From Gemmiger formicilis (GTDB lineage: Bacteria; Bacillota; Clostridia; Oscillospirales; Ruminococcaceae), in NCBI RefSeq assembly GCF_900167555.1, contig NZ_FUYF01000012.1, positions 34,604-98,603 of the forward strand: DNA of 64,000 nt, read 5' to 3'. Position 1 is the first letter of the stretch, and every line of letters starts with the position of its first letter. Below are positions 16,212 through 24,777 of this stretch, piece after piece. The position numbers and the translations under genes were made by a program. Below the pieces are notes generated by a model. That model saw nothing but the letters and a program-made list of their open reading frames with translations, made no database searches and was not told the origin of the DNA.

Positions 16212-17429
16212 ATGCACCGACACAAATTTTTACGGCATGCGGCGGCTGTCCTGGCGGCAGCGGCCCTGCTGGCGGCCGTGGTACTGGCGGGCCTGGCGGC
16301 GGCTCTGCCGGATACACTTTACACCGACGGCCCGGCGGCGGAGCTGGAAATTGCCTCGATGCCCTACCTGACCGTAAAAAAGCGGCAGGGGAGTGTGGCC
16401 GCGGACAGCACGACGCCTGACACAAGCGCCAACGTCACGCTGACGCTGTTCGGCACGCTGCCGGTCAAGACCGTGCGTGCCGTCAGCACCGAGCGGCGCA
16501 CCGTGCAGGTCTGCGGGACACCGTTCGGCGTCAAGATGTTCTCCGACGGGGCGCTTGTCGTGGCGTTCTCGGATCGCTACACGGTGCTGGGCAGCGAGAA
16601 CCCCGCCAAGGCAGCCGGGCTGCGGCTGGGCGATTTGATCGTCTCCGCCAACGGCAGGCCGGTACGCAGCAACGAGGACCTGACCGCGGCCATTCAGGCG
16701 GCGGGCGGCGCACCCCTGACCGTGGTGTACCGGCGCAGCGGTGCCCGGCACACGGCGACGCTGACCCCGACGGCGGACGAAAGCGGTCACTACAAGGCGG
16801 GCGTCTGGGTGCGGGACTCGGGCGCGGGCATCGGCACCATGAGCTTTGTGGACCCGCAGCGCGGCACATTCGCGGGGCTGGGGCATTCCATCAGCGATGC
16901 CGACACAGGTGCGGATCTGACGCTGCTCTCCGGGGAAATCGTCCCGGTGACGATTACCGGCTGCATCCGCGGCGCAGCGGGCAGCCCGGGCGAGCTGCGC
17001 GGGGAGTTCGCCGCCGCGCCAGCCGGAACCGTGTTGGCCAACGATGCCGCCGGGGTCTACGGCAGCTACACCGGCAGCTGCACCGCCCCGGCACTGCCCG
17101 TGGCAAATTTGCAGGAGGTCACGCCCGGCGAGGCCGAGCTGTGGACCACTGTGCTGGGCACGACGGCGCAGCCCTATACGATTCAGGTCGAGCGTGTGAC
17201 GATGACCGGCAGCGACCCGAACCGAAATCTGCTGATCCGCGTGACGGACAAGCGCCTGCTTGACGCCACCGGCGGCGTAGTGCAGGGCATGAGCGGTTCG
17301 CCCATCGTGCAGAATGGCCGTCTGGCGGCAGTGCTTACACATGTGCTGGTGAACGATCCGAGCAGGGGCTACGCAATCTTTGCAACAACCATGCTGGAAA
17401 AAGCGGATGCTGTCGCCAGCAGCAAATGA
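16212..17429 (+). CDS. spoIVB: SpoIVB peptidase (S55)
   Basis: A 405-residue serine peptidase that, in endospore formers, is made in the forespore and triggers pro-sigma-K processing. A signal anchor lies at about 10-33. A PDZ domain follows (about 110-185, with AGLRLGDLIVSANGRPV). The S55 peptidase domain has His225 in GLGHSISD and Ser363 in MSGSPI. ATG 16212 is preferred over ATG 16206 because GAGGG sits at 16201-16205. Its position directly before spo0A is conserved in Bacilli and Clostridia. The linker is shorter than in Bacillus. Confidence 0.92.
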   Translation: MHRHKFLRHAAAVLAAAALLAAVVLAGLAAALPDTLYTDGPAAELEIASMPYLTVKKRQGSVAADSTTPDTSANVTLTLFGTLPVKTVRAVSTERRTVQVCGTPFGVKMFSDGALVVAFSDRYTVLGSENPAKAAGLRLGDLIVSANGRPVRSNEDLTAAIQAAGGAPLTVVYRRSGARHTATLTPTADESGHYKAGVWVRDSGAGIGTMSFVDPQRGTFAGLGHSISDADTGADLTLLSGEIVPVTITGCIRGAAGSPGELRGEFAAAPAGTVLANDAAGVYGSYTGSCTAPALPVANLQEVTPGEAELWTTVLGTTAQPYTIQVERVTMTGSDPNRNLLIRVTDKRLLDATGGVVQGMSGSPIVQNGRLAAVLTHVLVNDPSRGYAIFATTMLEKADAVASSK

Positions 17430-17556
17430 GCGCCGAAAGTGGGACGCATCGGACGAAAAAGCGGGACTGCTGACCGACAACAAAAACCACGAAAAGAATA
17501 AAATGATGTTGATACGTGTACTATTTTGCCGATGACTGACGAATTATAGAAAAAAT

Positions 17557-17563
17557 TGTCGAA
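17557..17563 (+). promoter_or_regulatory. 0A box (Spo0A-binding site)
   Basis: A perfect TGTCGAA in the spoIVB-spo0A gap, 41 nt upstream of the -35 of the spo0A promoter. It suggests Spo0A autoregulation. Confidence 0.6.
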
Positions 17564-17603
17564 CGAAAATTTCGGGAAATAACAATAAACAGCGGGAAAT
17601 CTA

Positions 17604-17632
17604 TTGATAAATGTGGGAAAATATGGTAGAAT
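17604..17632 (+). promoter_or_regulatory. spo0A sigma-A-type promoter
   Basis: TTGATA (17604-17609), 17-nt spacer, TAGAAT (17627-17632), 78 nt upstream of the spo0A start. No sigma-H-like promoter was recognised by eye. Confidence 0.65.
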
Positions 17633-17709
17633 TCCCAATGTAAACAGAAACCGAGCGAAGTTTACGCGCGGGGTACGCGCAGCTCAAAATGTATGGAGGA
17701 TATGTGACG

Positions 17710-18468
17710 ATGGAAAAGATCAAATTTGTAATGACCGACACGGACACGCAGGTGTCCGCTGTGTGCCGCCGTGCGCTGGAAGCCAAAGGCATTGCCGTGA
17801 CCGTCTGTGAGAAAAACGGCACCAAGGCCCTGGAAACCCTTCTGGCCGTTCATCCGCAGGCCGTTCTGCTGGATGCGTTCATGCCGGACCTGGACGCGAT
17901 CACGGTCAAGCAGCGCTACGAGGCCCAGAACACCAGCAGCACCCACACGACGTTCTTCGTCACGGGGGCATTCCAGAGCGAGGAGATGGAGCAGGAACTT
18001 CTTGACAGCGGGTTCTCGTTCTTCTTCGTCAAGCCGTTTGACGAGTCGGTCCTCGTCAGCCGTGTGCTGAAGGCGGCGGGCAACACGATGCGCCCGCAGG
18101 TCGTCTCGCAGGACAGCGATGAGCTGACCGTGACGGAAATTCTGCACCAGATCGGCGTACCCGCGCACATCAAGGGTTACCAGTTCCTGCGCGACGCCAT
18201 TCTGCTGACGATCTCCGACCACGGGTACATCAACGCCGTGACCAAGCGGCTTTATCCCGAAATCGCCAAGCGCAACATGACCACGGCCAGCCGCGTCGAG
18301 CGCGCGATCCGCCACGCCATCGAGGTCGCCTGGGACCGCGGCGACGTGGACACGCTGAACAGCTACTTTGGCTATACGATCCACAACCTGCGCGGCAAGC
18401 CGACGAACAGTGAATTTATTGCCATGATAAGCGATAAAATTCGTCTGGACAAAAAGCGGCATGCGTAA
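17710..18468 (+). CDS. spo0A: Stage 0 sporulation response regulator Spo0A
   Basis: A 252-residue master regulator of sporulation. The receiver domain (1-115) carries MTDTDT in the acidic pocket, the phosphoacceptor Asp55 in LLDAFMPDLDA and the conserved Lys in FVKPFD. The C-terminal DNA-binding domain (about 145-252) is highly conserved, with VTEILHQIGVPAHIKGYQFL, SRVERAIRHAIEVAWDRG and RGKPTNSEFIAMISDKI. I use ATG 17710, 9 nt after GGAGGA; GTG 17704 is an alternative. The receiver is divergent compared with the DNA-binding domain. Confidence 0.95.
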   Translation: MEKIKFVMTDTDTQVSAVCRRALEAKGIAVTVCEKNGTKALETLLAVHPQAVLLDAFMPDLDAITVKQRYEAQNTSSTHTTFFVTGAFQSEEMEQELLDSGFSFFFVKPFDESVLVSRVLKAAGNTMRPQVVSQDSDELTVTEILHQIGVPAHIKGYQFLRDAILLTISDHGYINAVTKRLYPEIAKRNMTTASRVERAIRHAIEVAWDRGDVDTLNSYFGYTIHNLRGKPTNSEFIAMISDKIRLDKKRHA

Positions 18469-18484
18469 ACTGCCAGCCGCCCGG

Positions 18485-18513
18485 TTGCCACACTCCCAAC
18501 TTCGTGTTATAAT
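18485..18513 (+). promoter_or_regulatory. Promoter of nucleotide-sugar dehydrogenase gene
   Basis: TTGCCA (18485-18490), a 17-nt spacer and a perfect TATAAT (18508-18513), 94 nt before the start codon. Confidence 0.7.
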
Positions 18514-18607
18514 ACATTTATTATAAGGCAATACCAAAACAAAAGCACCGCAGGATGCACACTGCGTCCGCCGGTGCCGCCAAAATAACACGGAGAAGGA
18601 ATCGGCT

Positions 18608-19858
18608 ATGGACAAAATGCTTAAAATTGCGGTTGCGGGAACGGGCTATGTGGGACTTTCCATTGCAACGCTGCTGGCGCAGCACCACGAGGTCTGCGCG
18701 ATTGACGTGATCCCGGCCAAGGTCGATCTCATCAACCGGCGCAAATCTCCGATCCGGGACGAATACATTGAAAAATACCTGGCCGAAAAGGAACTGAAAC
18801 TGACCGCCACGCTTGACCCGGCACAGGCGTACAGCGGCGCTGACTTTGTCGTCATCGCCGCGCCTACAAACTACGACAGCCGCACCCAGCACTTTGACAC
18901 CTCGGCTGTCGAGGCGGTCATTCAGCTTGTCATGCAGTACAACCCCAACGCCGTCATGGTCATCAAGTCGACGATTCCCGTGGGCTACACGGTGTCGGTG
19001 CGCGAAAAATTCGGCAGCAGCAACATCATCTTCAGCCCCGAGTTCCTGCGCGAGTCTAAGGCGCTCTACGACAACCTTTACCCGAGCCGCATCATTGTCG
19101 GCACTGACCTGAACGACCCGCGCCTGGTGGAGGCCGCGCACACCTTTGCGGCACTGCTGCAGGAGGGAGCTATCAAGGAGAACATCGACACGCTGTTCAT
19201 GGGCTTCACTGAGGCCGAGGCTGTCAAGCTGTTTGCCAACACCTATCTGGCGCTGCGCGTGGCGTACTTCAATGAGCTGGACACCTACGCCGAGAGCAAG
19301 GGTCTGAATACCCAGCAGATCATCGACGGTGTCTGCCTTGACCCGCGTATCGGCAGCCACTACAATAATCCCAGCTTCGGCTACGGCGGCTACTGCCTGC
19401 CCAAGGATACCAAGCAGCTGCTGGCCAACTATGCCGATGTGCCCGAAAAGCTGATCGAGGCCATTGTTGACAGCAACCGCACCCGCAAGGACTTTATCGC
19501 GGATCGTGTGCTGAAGCTGGCCGGGTACTACGGCTACGCCGACGAGAATGAGTATGATGCCGGCAGGGAAAAGCCCGTGACCATCGGCGTCTACCGCCTG
19601 ACGATGAAGAGCAACAGCGATAACTTCCGCCAGAGCTCGATTCAGGGTGTCATGAAGCGCATCAAGGCCAAGGGGGCGACGGTCATCATCTATGAGCCGA
19701 CGCTGAAGGATGGCGAGACCTTCTTTGGCAGTGTTGTCGTCAACGACTTGGACAGGTTCAAGGCACAGTCGCAGGCCATTCTGGCAAACCGCTATGACAA
19801 ATGCCTGGACGACGTAAAGGAAAAGGTCTACACGCGCGACATCTTCCGCCGCGATTGA
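18608..19858 (+). CDS. ugd: UDP-glucose/GDP-mannose 6-dehydrogenase family protein
   Basis: A 416-residue NAD-dependent enzyme that oxidises a nucleotide sugar to its uronic acid for polysaccharide synthesis. The Rossmann motif is [10 protein letters not shown] (about 11-20). [20 protein letters not shown] is the conserved substrate-binding stretch. The catalytic Cys263 sits in [14 protein letters not shown]. Its closest pattern is UDP-glucose 6-dehydrogenase (Ugd), but other substrates cannot be excluded. It stands alone with its own promoter and a strong terminator; no glycosyltransferases are nearby. Confidence 0.88.
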   Translation: MDKMLKIAVAGTGYVGLSIATLLAQHHEVCAIDVIPAKVDLINRRKSPIRDEYIEKYLAEKELKLTATLDPAQAYSGADFVVIAAPTNYDSRTQHFDTSAVEAVIQLVMQYNPNAVMVIKSTIPVGYTVSVREKFGSSNIIFSPEFLRESKALYDNLYPSRIIVGTDLNDPRLVEAAHTFAALLQEGAIKENIDTLFMGFTEAEAVKLFANTYLALRVAYFNELDTYAESKGLNTQQIIDGVCLDPRIGSHYNNPSFGYGGYCLPKDTKQLLANYADVPEKLIEAIVDSNRTRKDFIADRVLKLAGYYGYADENEYDAGREKPVTIGVYRLTMKSNSDNFRQSSIQGVMKRIKAKGATVIIYEPTLKDGETFFGSVVVNDLDRFKAQSQAILANRYDKCLDDVKEKVYTRDIFRRD

Positions 19859-19880
19859 CCGCGTTTGCCATGCTGTTTAT

Positions 19881-19936
19881 GCAGCTGCGCCGCGCCCCGA
19901 TGACCCGGGGCACGGCAGCAGCTGCTTTATTTTTTT
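19881..19936 (+). terminator. Terminator after ugd-like gene
   Basis: A long hairpin closed by GCAGCTGC (19881-19888) with its complement (19918-19925) and CCCCG/CGGGG inside, followed by TTTATTTTTTT. Confidence 0.85.
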
Positions 19937-19977
19937 GAAATTCAGGCAAAATCCGGCAGAAAATTGTAAAAACGCGC

Positions 19978-20006
19978 TTGACAGATGTCCCTCCTTCGTG
20001 TATAAT
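19978..20006 (+). promoter_or_regulatory. Promoter of tRNA-Phe/tRNA-Gly operon
   Basis: Consensus TTGACA (19978-19983), 17-nt spacer, TATAAT (20001-20006). Confidence 0.9.
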
Positions 20007-20020
20007 CATACCTGTTGTTT

Positions 20021-20096
20021 GCCTCTGTAGCTCAGTCGGTAGAGCAGGGGACTGAAAATCCCCGTGTCATTGGTTCGATTCCGATCGGAGGCACCA
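20021..20096 (+). tRNA. tRNA-Phe (GAA anticodon)
   Basis: A 76-nt cloverleaf with encoded CCA. The anticodon loop is CTGAAAA between GGGGA and TCCCC. Confidence 0.96.
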
Positions 20097-20102
20097 TTTT
20101 AT

Positions 20103-20178
20103 GCGGCCGTAGCTCATCTGGTAGAGCGCCACCTTGCCAAGGTGGAGGTAGCGAGTTCGAGCCTCGTCGGCCGCTCCA
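20103..20178 (+). tRNA. tRNA-Gly (GCC anticodon)
   Basis: A 76-nt cloverleaf with encoded CCA. The anticodon loop is TTGCCAA between CCACC and GGTGG. It lies 6 nt after tRNA-Phe. Confidence 0.96.
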
Positions 20179-20184
20179 CTTTTG

Positions 20185-20208
20185 ACCACCCTTCGGGGTG
20201 GTTTTTTT
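20185..20208 (+). terminator. Terminator of the tRNA-Phe/Gly operon
   Basis: ACCACCC-TTCG-GGGTGGT with a UUCG-type tetraloop, followed by TTTTTT. Confidence 0.92.
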
Positions 20209-20253
20209 GTGCCGAAATCTCACCAAAATAGTGCATACCTCGACTTTTGCCCA

Positions 20254-20283
20254 TTGACAGCGGCACTTTTATAACAGTATACT
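20254..20283 (+). promoter_or_regulatory. Promoter of the ECF operon
   Basis: TTGACA (20254-20259), 18-nt spacer, TATACT (20278-20283). Confidence 0.8.
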
Positions 20284-20289
20284 TAAACT

Positions 20290-20313
20290 GTTCTTTTGCG
20301 AAAGCGGAAGAAC
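20290..20313 (+). other. 5'-terminal hairpin with GAAA tetraloop
   Basis: A 10-bp stem (20290-20299 with 20304-20313, two G-U pairs) capped by GAAA. It begins 7 nt after the -10, so it would sit at the extreme 5' end of the mRNA, where such hairpins protect against decay. Confidence 0.55.
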
Positions 20314-20348
20314 GATTTGCGGTATAGTAATAAAAGGAGTGCGGAATC

Positions 20349-20897
20349 ATGAAAAACTCGAACAGTAAAACCTTCGTTGCCGTCGGCATCGGCGCAGCCC
20401 TGTTCTTTGTTCTGGGGCGCTTTGTCGCTATCCCCAGCCCGGTGCCCAACACCAACATCAGCCTGCAGTACGCGGTGCTCGGTCTGCTGGCCGCCATGTA
20501 CGGCCCTGTGGCCGGCGCCCTGATCGGCTTCATCGGCCATGCCCTCATCGACCTGTCCTGGGGCGGCATCCCGTGGTGGAGCTGGGTCATCGCCTCCGCC
20601 TTCACCGGCGTGGTCGTCGGCCTGTTTGCCAAGAAGCTGAATGTGCAGGAGGGCGACTTCAACAAGCGTAAGGTTGCCACCTTCGCCATTGCCAATGTCG
20701 CGGCCCATGCCATTGCCTGGATCGTCGTTGCGCCTGTGCTGGACATCCTGATCTACGCCGAGCCCGCCAAAAAGGTCTTTGCACAGGGCGCGTTTGCCGC
20801 TGTGTCCAACATCATCACGGCTGTCGTCGTCGGCGGCCTGCTGATTCTGGCCTACACCAAGACCATCGCCAAGAAGGGTTCTCTGGACAAAGAGTGA
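20349..20897 (+). CDS. UPF0397 ECF transporter S component
   Basis: A 182-residue integral membrane protein with about five helices. The conserved family segments are GIGAALFFVLGRFVAIPSPVPN, YGPVAGALIGFIGHALID, GGIPWWSW, and IAPVLDILIYAEPAKKVFAQG (near-exact, with VVAPVLDIL here). Members bind a vitamin-type substrate and are often annotated as riboflavin-related, but the ligand is not proven. It is followed by its own double ATPase and EcfT gene, so it forms a dedicated ECF transporter. An attenuator-like terminator lies between it and the ATPase. Confidence 0.88.
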   Translation: MKNSNSKTFVAVGIGAALFFVLGRFVAIPSPVPNTNISLQYAVLGLLAAMYGPVAGALIGFIGHALIDLSWGGIPWWSWVIASAFTGVVVGLFAKKLNVQEGDFNKRKVATFAIANVAAHAIAWIVVAPVLDILIYAEPAKKVFAQGAFAAVSNIITAVVVGGLLILAYTKTIAKKGSLDKE

Positions 20898-20914
20898 TCC
20901 GCTGTTAAACCCGT

Positions 20915-20945
20915 ATGCCTTCCCACAAACGCGGGAAGGCATTTT
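20915..20945 (+). terminator. Intra-operon terminator / attenuator
   Basis: Perfect 10-bp arms ATGCCTTCCC (20915-20924) and GGGAAGGCAT (20933-20942), followed by only four T. It lies between the S component and the ATPase and probably allows partial read-through. Confidence 0.7.
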
Positions 20946-20980
20946 GCTGTTCCACCACAATTTCCCCTGCGAGGTGCCGT

Positions 20981-22705
20981 ATGGCTGAAACGAGAACCCC
21001 GATCATATCCTTCAAAAATTTTTCCTTCCAATATCGCGCCCAGAAGCAGCCCACGCTGCATGACATCAATCTGGACATCTACCCCGGGGAGCGCGTGCTG
21101 ATCGCCGGGCCGTCCGGCAGCGGCAAGTCCACGCTGGCGGCCTGCATCAACGGCCTGAACCCGTTCTCCTACCCCGGCGAGTGCACGGGCACGCTGACTG
21201 TGGACGGCGTGGACGCGCCCCACAGCAGTATTTTTGAGCTGGCGGGCCACGTCGGCACGGTGCTGCAGGACCCGGACGGCCAGTTCATCGGCTTGACGGT
21301 GGGGGAGGACATCGCCTTTGCGCTGGAAAACAGCTGCACCCCGCAGGACGAAATGCACGAGATCACCCGCCGCGCCGCCGAGTTGGTCGGAATCGAGAAC
21401 CACCTCGACTACGCTCCGCACGAGCTTTCCGGCGGCCAGAAGCAGCGTGTCAGCCTCGCGGGCGTCATGGTCGACGAGGTGAAGATTTTACTGTTCGATG
21501 AGCCGCTGGCAAACCTTGACCCGGCCACGGGCAAGCAGGCCATTGAGCTGATCGACACGATCCAGCAAAAGACCGACACGACGGTCCTCATCATTGAGCA
21601 CCGCCTTGAGGACGTGCTCTGGCGCAGCGTGGATCGCATTGTGCTGGTCAACGAGGGCCGCATCCTGGCCGACCTGCGCCCCGACGAGCTGCTGTCCGGC
21701 GCACTGCTGGCAGAAAACGGCATCCGTGAGCCGCTTTACGTCACGGCCATGCGGTATGCGGGCATTGACATCACGCCCGCCAAGCACCCCGCCCACGTTG
21801 ACTCTGTCGTGCTGGATGATGCCGATACCGAGAAGCTGCGCGCCTGGTTCCGCGCCGAGCCGCTGCCCGCGACCAAGCCTGCCCCGACCCCGCTACTGGA
21901 GGTCAAGGGTCTGTCCTTCGGCTACAGCAAGGACCAGCACACCCTGTCTGACGTGAGCTTCACGATTGGAAAAGGGGAGATGGTCAGCATCGTGGGCCGC
22001 AACGGCGCGGGCAAGTCAACGCTCTCCAAGCTGATCTGCGGCTTTGAGACGCCCGACAGCGGTGAAATTTTCTTTGACGGAAAAGACCTGAAAGATGAAA
22101 ACATCCGCCGCCGCGCCAGGCATATCGGCTATGTCATGCAGAACCCGAACCAGATGATCTCCAAGACGATGATCTTTGACGAGGTCGCGCTGGGCCTGCA
22201 GGGCAGCGGCCTGACCGATGCTGAGATTCGCGCCAGGGTCGAGGACACGCTGAAGGTCTGCGGTTTGTACCCATTCCGCAACTGGCCCATCTCGGCGCTG
22301 AGCTTCGGCCAGAAAAAGCGCGTGACCATCGCCAGCGTGCTGGTGCAGGACCCCGAGCTTATCATTCTGGACGAGCCGACGGCGGGCCAGGATTTCCGAC
22401 ATTACACCGACATTATGGAGTTCCTGCGCGGGCTGAACGCCAAGGGTGTGACCGTGGTCATGATCACCCACGACATGCACCTGATGCTGGAATACACGCC
22501 GCGGGCGCTGGCCTTTTGCGACGGGCGGCTCATTGCGGACCGCAGCGCGGCGGCCATCCTCTGTGACCCGGCGCTGATCGAGCAGGCGGCCTTGAAGGAG
22601 ACGAGCCTTTACACGCTGGCCAACCGCTGCGGCATCACGCCCGCCGAGAAATTTGTGGAGCGCTTTATCGCGGCAGACAGGGAGGTGCGCGCCGATGGCT
22701 GCTAA
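20981..22705 (+). CDS. Double-domain ECF ATPase (EcfA1-EcfA2 fusion)
   Basis: A 574-residue protein with two complete ABC ATPase halves. The first Walker A is GPSGSGKST (about 44-52), with signature LSGGQKQRVSLAG. The second is GRNGAGKST (about 338-346), with the signature degenerate to LSFGQKKRVTIAS. In other systems the two ATPases are separate subunits; fused forms accompany UPF0397 proteins. ATG 20981 follows GAGGTG; upstream in-frame ATG 20915 lies in the terminator and is rejected. The 3' end overlaps ecfT by 11 nt. Confidence 0.92.
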   Translation: MAETRTPIISFKNFSFQYRAQKQPTLHDINLDIYPGERVLIAGPSGSGKSTLAACINGLNPFSYPGECTGTLTVDGVDAPHSSIFELAGHVGTVLQDPDGQFIGLTVGEDIAFALENSCTPQDEMHEITRRAAELVGIENHLDYAPHELSGGQKQRVSLAGVMVDEVKILLFDEPLANLDPATGKQAIELIDTIQQKTDTTVLIIEHRLEDVLWRSVDRIVLVNEGRILADLRPDELLSGALLAENGIREPLYVTAMRYAGIDITPAKHPAHVDSVVLDDADTEKLRAWFRAEPLPATKPAPTPLLEVKGLSFGYSKDQHTLSDVSFTIGKGEMVSIVGRNGAGKSTLSKLICGFETPDSGEIFFDGKDLKDENIRRRARHIGYVMQNPNQMISKTMIFDEVALGLQGSGLTDAEIRARVEDTLKVCGLYPFRNWPISALSFGQKKRVTIASVLVQDPELIILDEPTAGQDFRHYTDIMEFLRGLNAKGVTVVMITHDMHLMLEYTPRALAFCDGRLIADRSAAAILCDPALIEQAALKETSLYTLANRCGITPAEKFVERFIAADREVRADGC

Positions 22706-23525
22706 TACCGTTTTGAACTATATACCGCGCAAAAGCGTGGTACACGACCTGACCGGCACGACAAAGCTGGCGTTCTTTCTGCTGTTTACCTTCGCCAGCA
22801 TGATCACCTACAACACCTGGGTGCTGCTGGGGCTGATGGCCGTCAGCCTTGCGGTGTTCAGGCTCAGCCACATCAAGCTGCGCGAGGTTCGTTTCATGCT
22901 GGTCTTTATGCTGGTGTTCCTCGCGCTGAACGACCTGTTCATCTTCCTGTTCGACCCGAACCAGGGCACGGCGCTCTACGGCACCCGCACGGTGCTTTGC
23001 CACTTGCTCTGGCGGTACGACCTGACCGCCGAGCAGCTGTTCTATATGTTCAACATCTCGCTGAAATATTTTGTCGCGCTGCCGGTGGCCATTCTGTTCA
23101 TCTCGGCCACGAACCCCAGTGAGTTCGCCGCCAGTCTGAACAGCATCGGCATCTCATACAAGGTCGGCTATTCCGTCGCCATTGCGCTGCGGTACATTCC
23201 GGATATTCAGCGCGATTACCACAGCATCAGCCAGGCACAGCAGGCCCGCGGCGTCGAGCTGGGCCGCAGCGAGCCGTTCTTCAAGCGCCTGAAGAACTCG
23301 GTCAGCATCCTGCTGCCGCTGATTCTGACGAGCTTGAACCGCATCGACACGATCTCCAACGCCATGGAGCTGCGCGGCTTCGGCAAGCATGACAAGCGCA
23401 CCTGGTACACACGCCGCCCCTTTGCCCGCCGCGATTTTATCGCGCTGGCAGTCGGCGTCGTGCTGCTGCTCATCAGCCTGACCGTGACGATCAGGTTTGG
23501 GCGGTTTTATAATCCGTTTGTGTAA
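22695..23525 (+). CDS. ecfT: ECF transporter transmembrane component EcfT
   Basis: A 276-residue membrane protein with about five helices. The EcfT coupling signatures are QAQQARGVELGR and SNAMELRGFGKHDKR, each an A-R-G/R-G motif that docks on the ATPases. ATG 22695 lies 7 nt after GGAGGTG inside the end of the ATPase gene, giving translational coupling. It completes the S-AA'-T operon. It could also serve RibU (49032), which has no ATPase beside it. Confidence 0.92.
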   Translation: MAANTVLNYIPRKSVVHDLTGTTKLAFFLLFTFASMITYNTWVLLGLMAVSLAVFRLSHIKLREVRFMLVFMLVFLALNDLFIFLFDPNQGTALYGTRTVLCHLLWRYDLTAEQLFYMFNISLKYFVALPVAILFISATNPSEFAASLNSIGISYKVGYSVAIALRYIPDIQRDYHSISQAQQARGVELGRSEPFFKRLKNSVSILLPLILTSLNRIDTISNAMELRGFGKHDKRTWYTRRPFARRDFIALAVGVVLLLISLTVTIRFGRFYNPFV

Positions 23526-23536
23526 AAAACGAAAAT

Positions 23537-23577
23537 TGCGCCCCTGCAGAAAACAGATTCCGCAGGGGCGCATTTTT
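23537..23577 (+). terminator. Terminator of the ECF operon
   Basis: Perfect 11-bp arms TGCGCCCCTGC (23537-23547) and its complement (23562-23572), followed by TTTTT. Confidence 0.92.
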
Positions 23578-23592
23578 ATATCATATAGAGCG

Positions 23593-23617
23593 GTAGGGGC
23601 CGGGCATGCCCGGCCCT
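23593..23617. repeat. GTAGGG palindromic unit (GGGCATGCCC core)
   Basis: GTAGGGG followed by a perfect palindrome around GGGCATGCCC. Single copy in the gap between ecfT and the GIY-YIG gene; first member of the interspersed family in this window. Confidence 0.85.
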
Positions 23618-23736
23618 CACCATTCCTATAGCCGCCCGTGTACGGGATACATAGCCGCGCAAAACAAAAATCCTTATTGCTTTTGCAGAAAAATTCTTCT
23701 ATACTAGAATCAAATGACAGATAGGAGAGAACTGCT

Positions 23737-24609
23737 ATGCCGCGAGGAAAAAGCCTGAACCTGTACTTGATGGATGGGAGCGTCAACGGCCGCGTAAAAT
23801 GCACGCTGGCAAACTGGACAGGCCTTGCCTTTAAAATTCCCCGCACGGCGCTGGACCTGTGCAGGGACCGGAAGGAACTGAAGCAGACAGGTGTGTACTT
23901 CCTTTTCGGCAAAGATGAGGAGCATGATCAATCCGTTGTCTATGTTGGGCAGGCCAGCGTCCGAAAAAATGGGGAAGGCATTCTCAAACGCTTGCAGGAG
24001 CACAACGGCAGCCCGGAAAAGGACTACTGGACAGAGGCTATTGCCATCACCACCTCTAACGATTCCCTTGGCCCCACGGAAATCAGCTACCTTGAGCACC
24101 GCTTCTATCAGTTGGCCGTGGAAGCAAAGCGCTATGCTGTAAAGAATGGCGTTGACCCTGCGCAGGGGAACCCTTCCGAGGAAAAGCAGAGTGAGCTGGA
24201 GGACTTCATTGACTACGCCAAAATTGTAGTAGGTATTTTGGGGCATAAGGTATTTGTGCCGCTGGTGGAGCCGACAAGCACGGATACAGTGGGGACGGAA
24301 GGGCCGGTACTGCTCTGTGTGAAAAACGGCGTTCAGGCAACAGCCATTCGCACAAGTGACGGCTTTGTGGTGAAGAGGGGGAGCGTGCTCTCGATGAAGC
24401 CAACCAAAAGCTGTCCGGAATTTGTCTTAAAGAAGCGCGAGCAATATAAAAATGCGATTGATGAAAACGGCGTTTTGCAGGAGGATGTGCTGTTCAATAC
24501 ACCCTCCGGTGCGTCCAGCTTTGTGTGCGCAGCCAGCACAAGCGGCTATGTGGAATGGAAAACACAGGATGGCAAAACGCTGAAGCAGCTGGAAAAGTCG
24601 GATACATAA
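23737..24609 (+). CDS. GIY-YIG nuclease-domain protein with DUF4357
   Basis: A 290-residue protein. The GIY-YIG-like core is GVYFLFG (about 51-57) and VVYVGQA (about 68-74), with conserved downstream residues in ILKRLQEHN and the Glu in EISYLEHRFYQLA. The C-terminal region (about 190-285) has the DUF4357 pattern FVVKRGSVLS, LFNTPSGASSFVCAASTSGY, EWKTQDGKTL. Such proteins are probably nucleases linked to genome defence, but no partner methylase is nearby. The gene is more AT-rich than its neighbours, which suggests acquisition. Confidence 0.82.
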   Translation: MPRGKSLNLYLMDGSVNGRVKCTLANWTGLAFKIPRTALDLCRDRKELKQTGVYFLFGKDEEHDQSVVYVGQASVRKNGEGILKRLQEHNGSPEKDYWTEAIAITTSNDSLGPTEISYLEHRFYQLAVEAKRYAVKNGVDPAQGNPSEEKQSELEDFIDYAKIVVGILGHKVFVPLVEPTSTDTVGTEGPVLLCVKNGVQATAIRTSDGFVVKRGSVLSMKPTKSCPEFVLKKREQYKNAIDENGVLQEDVLFNTPSGASSFVCAASTSGYVEWKTQDGKTLKQLEKSDT

Positions 24610-24621
24610 AGATATTTCCGC

Positions 24622-24713
24622 GTAGGGGAGAGGCATGAATGCCTCCCCCTACAAAACTTCCAACAAGCACCAGCCAGCCGGAAGCCGGTAGGCCGGGCAT
24701 GCCCGCCCCTGCT
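24622..24713. repeat. Two palindromic units
   Basis: A unit at 24622-24652 with both GTAGGGG and CCCCTAC tails around AGGCATGAATGCCT, and a degenerate GGGCATGCCC-core unit at 24688-24713. Confidence 0.75.
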
Positions 24714-24721
24714 ACCCCATC

Positions 24722-24768
24722 AAAAAACAGCCGCCCGCTCAGGCATCGTACCTGGGCGGGCGGCTGTT
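24722..24768 (-). terminator. htpG terminator
   Basis: An 18-bp stem with one G-U (24726-24743 with 24751-24768), followed on the minus strand by TTTTTTG. Confidence 0.9.
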
Positions 24769-24777
24769 ATTCTGATT

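Noticed and set aside
23593..23617. GTAGGG palindromes as transcription terminators
   Set aside because: They lack T-tracts, and separate canonical terminators already lie next to several of them (23537, 29731, 36899, 51260, 62218).
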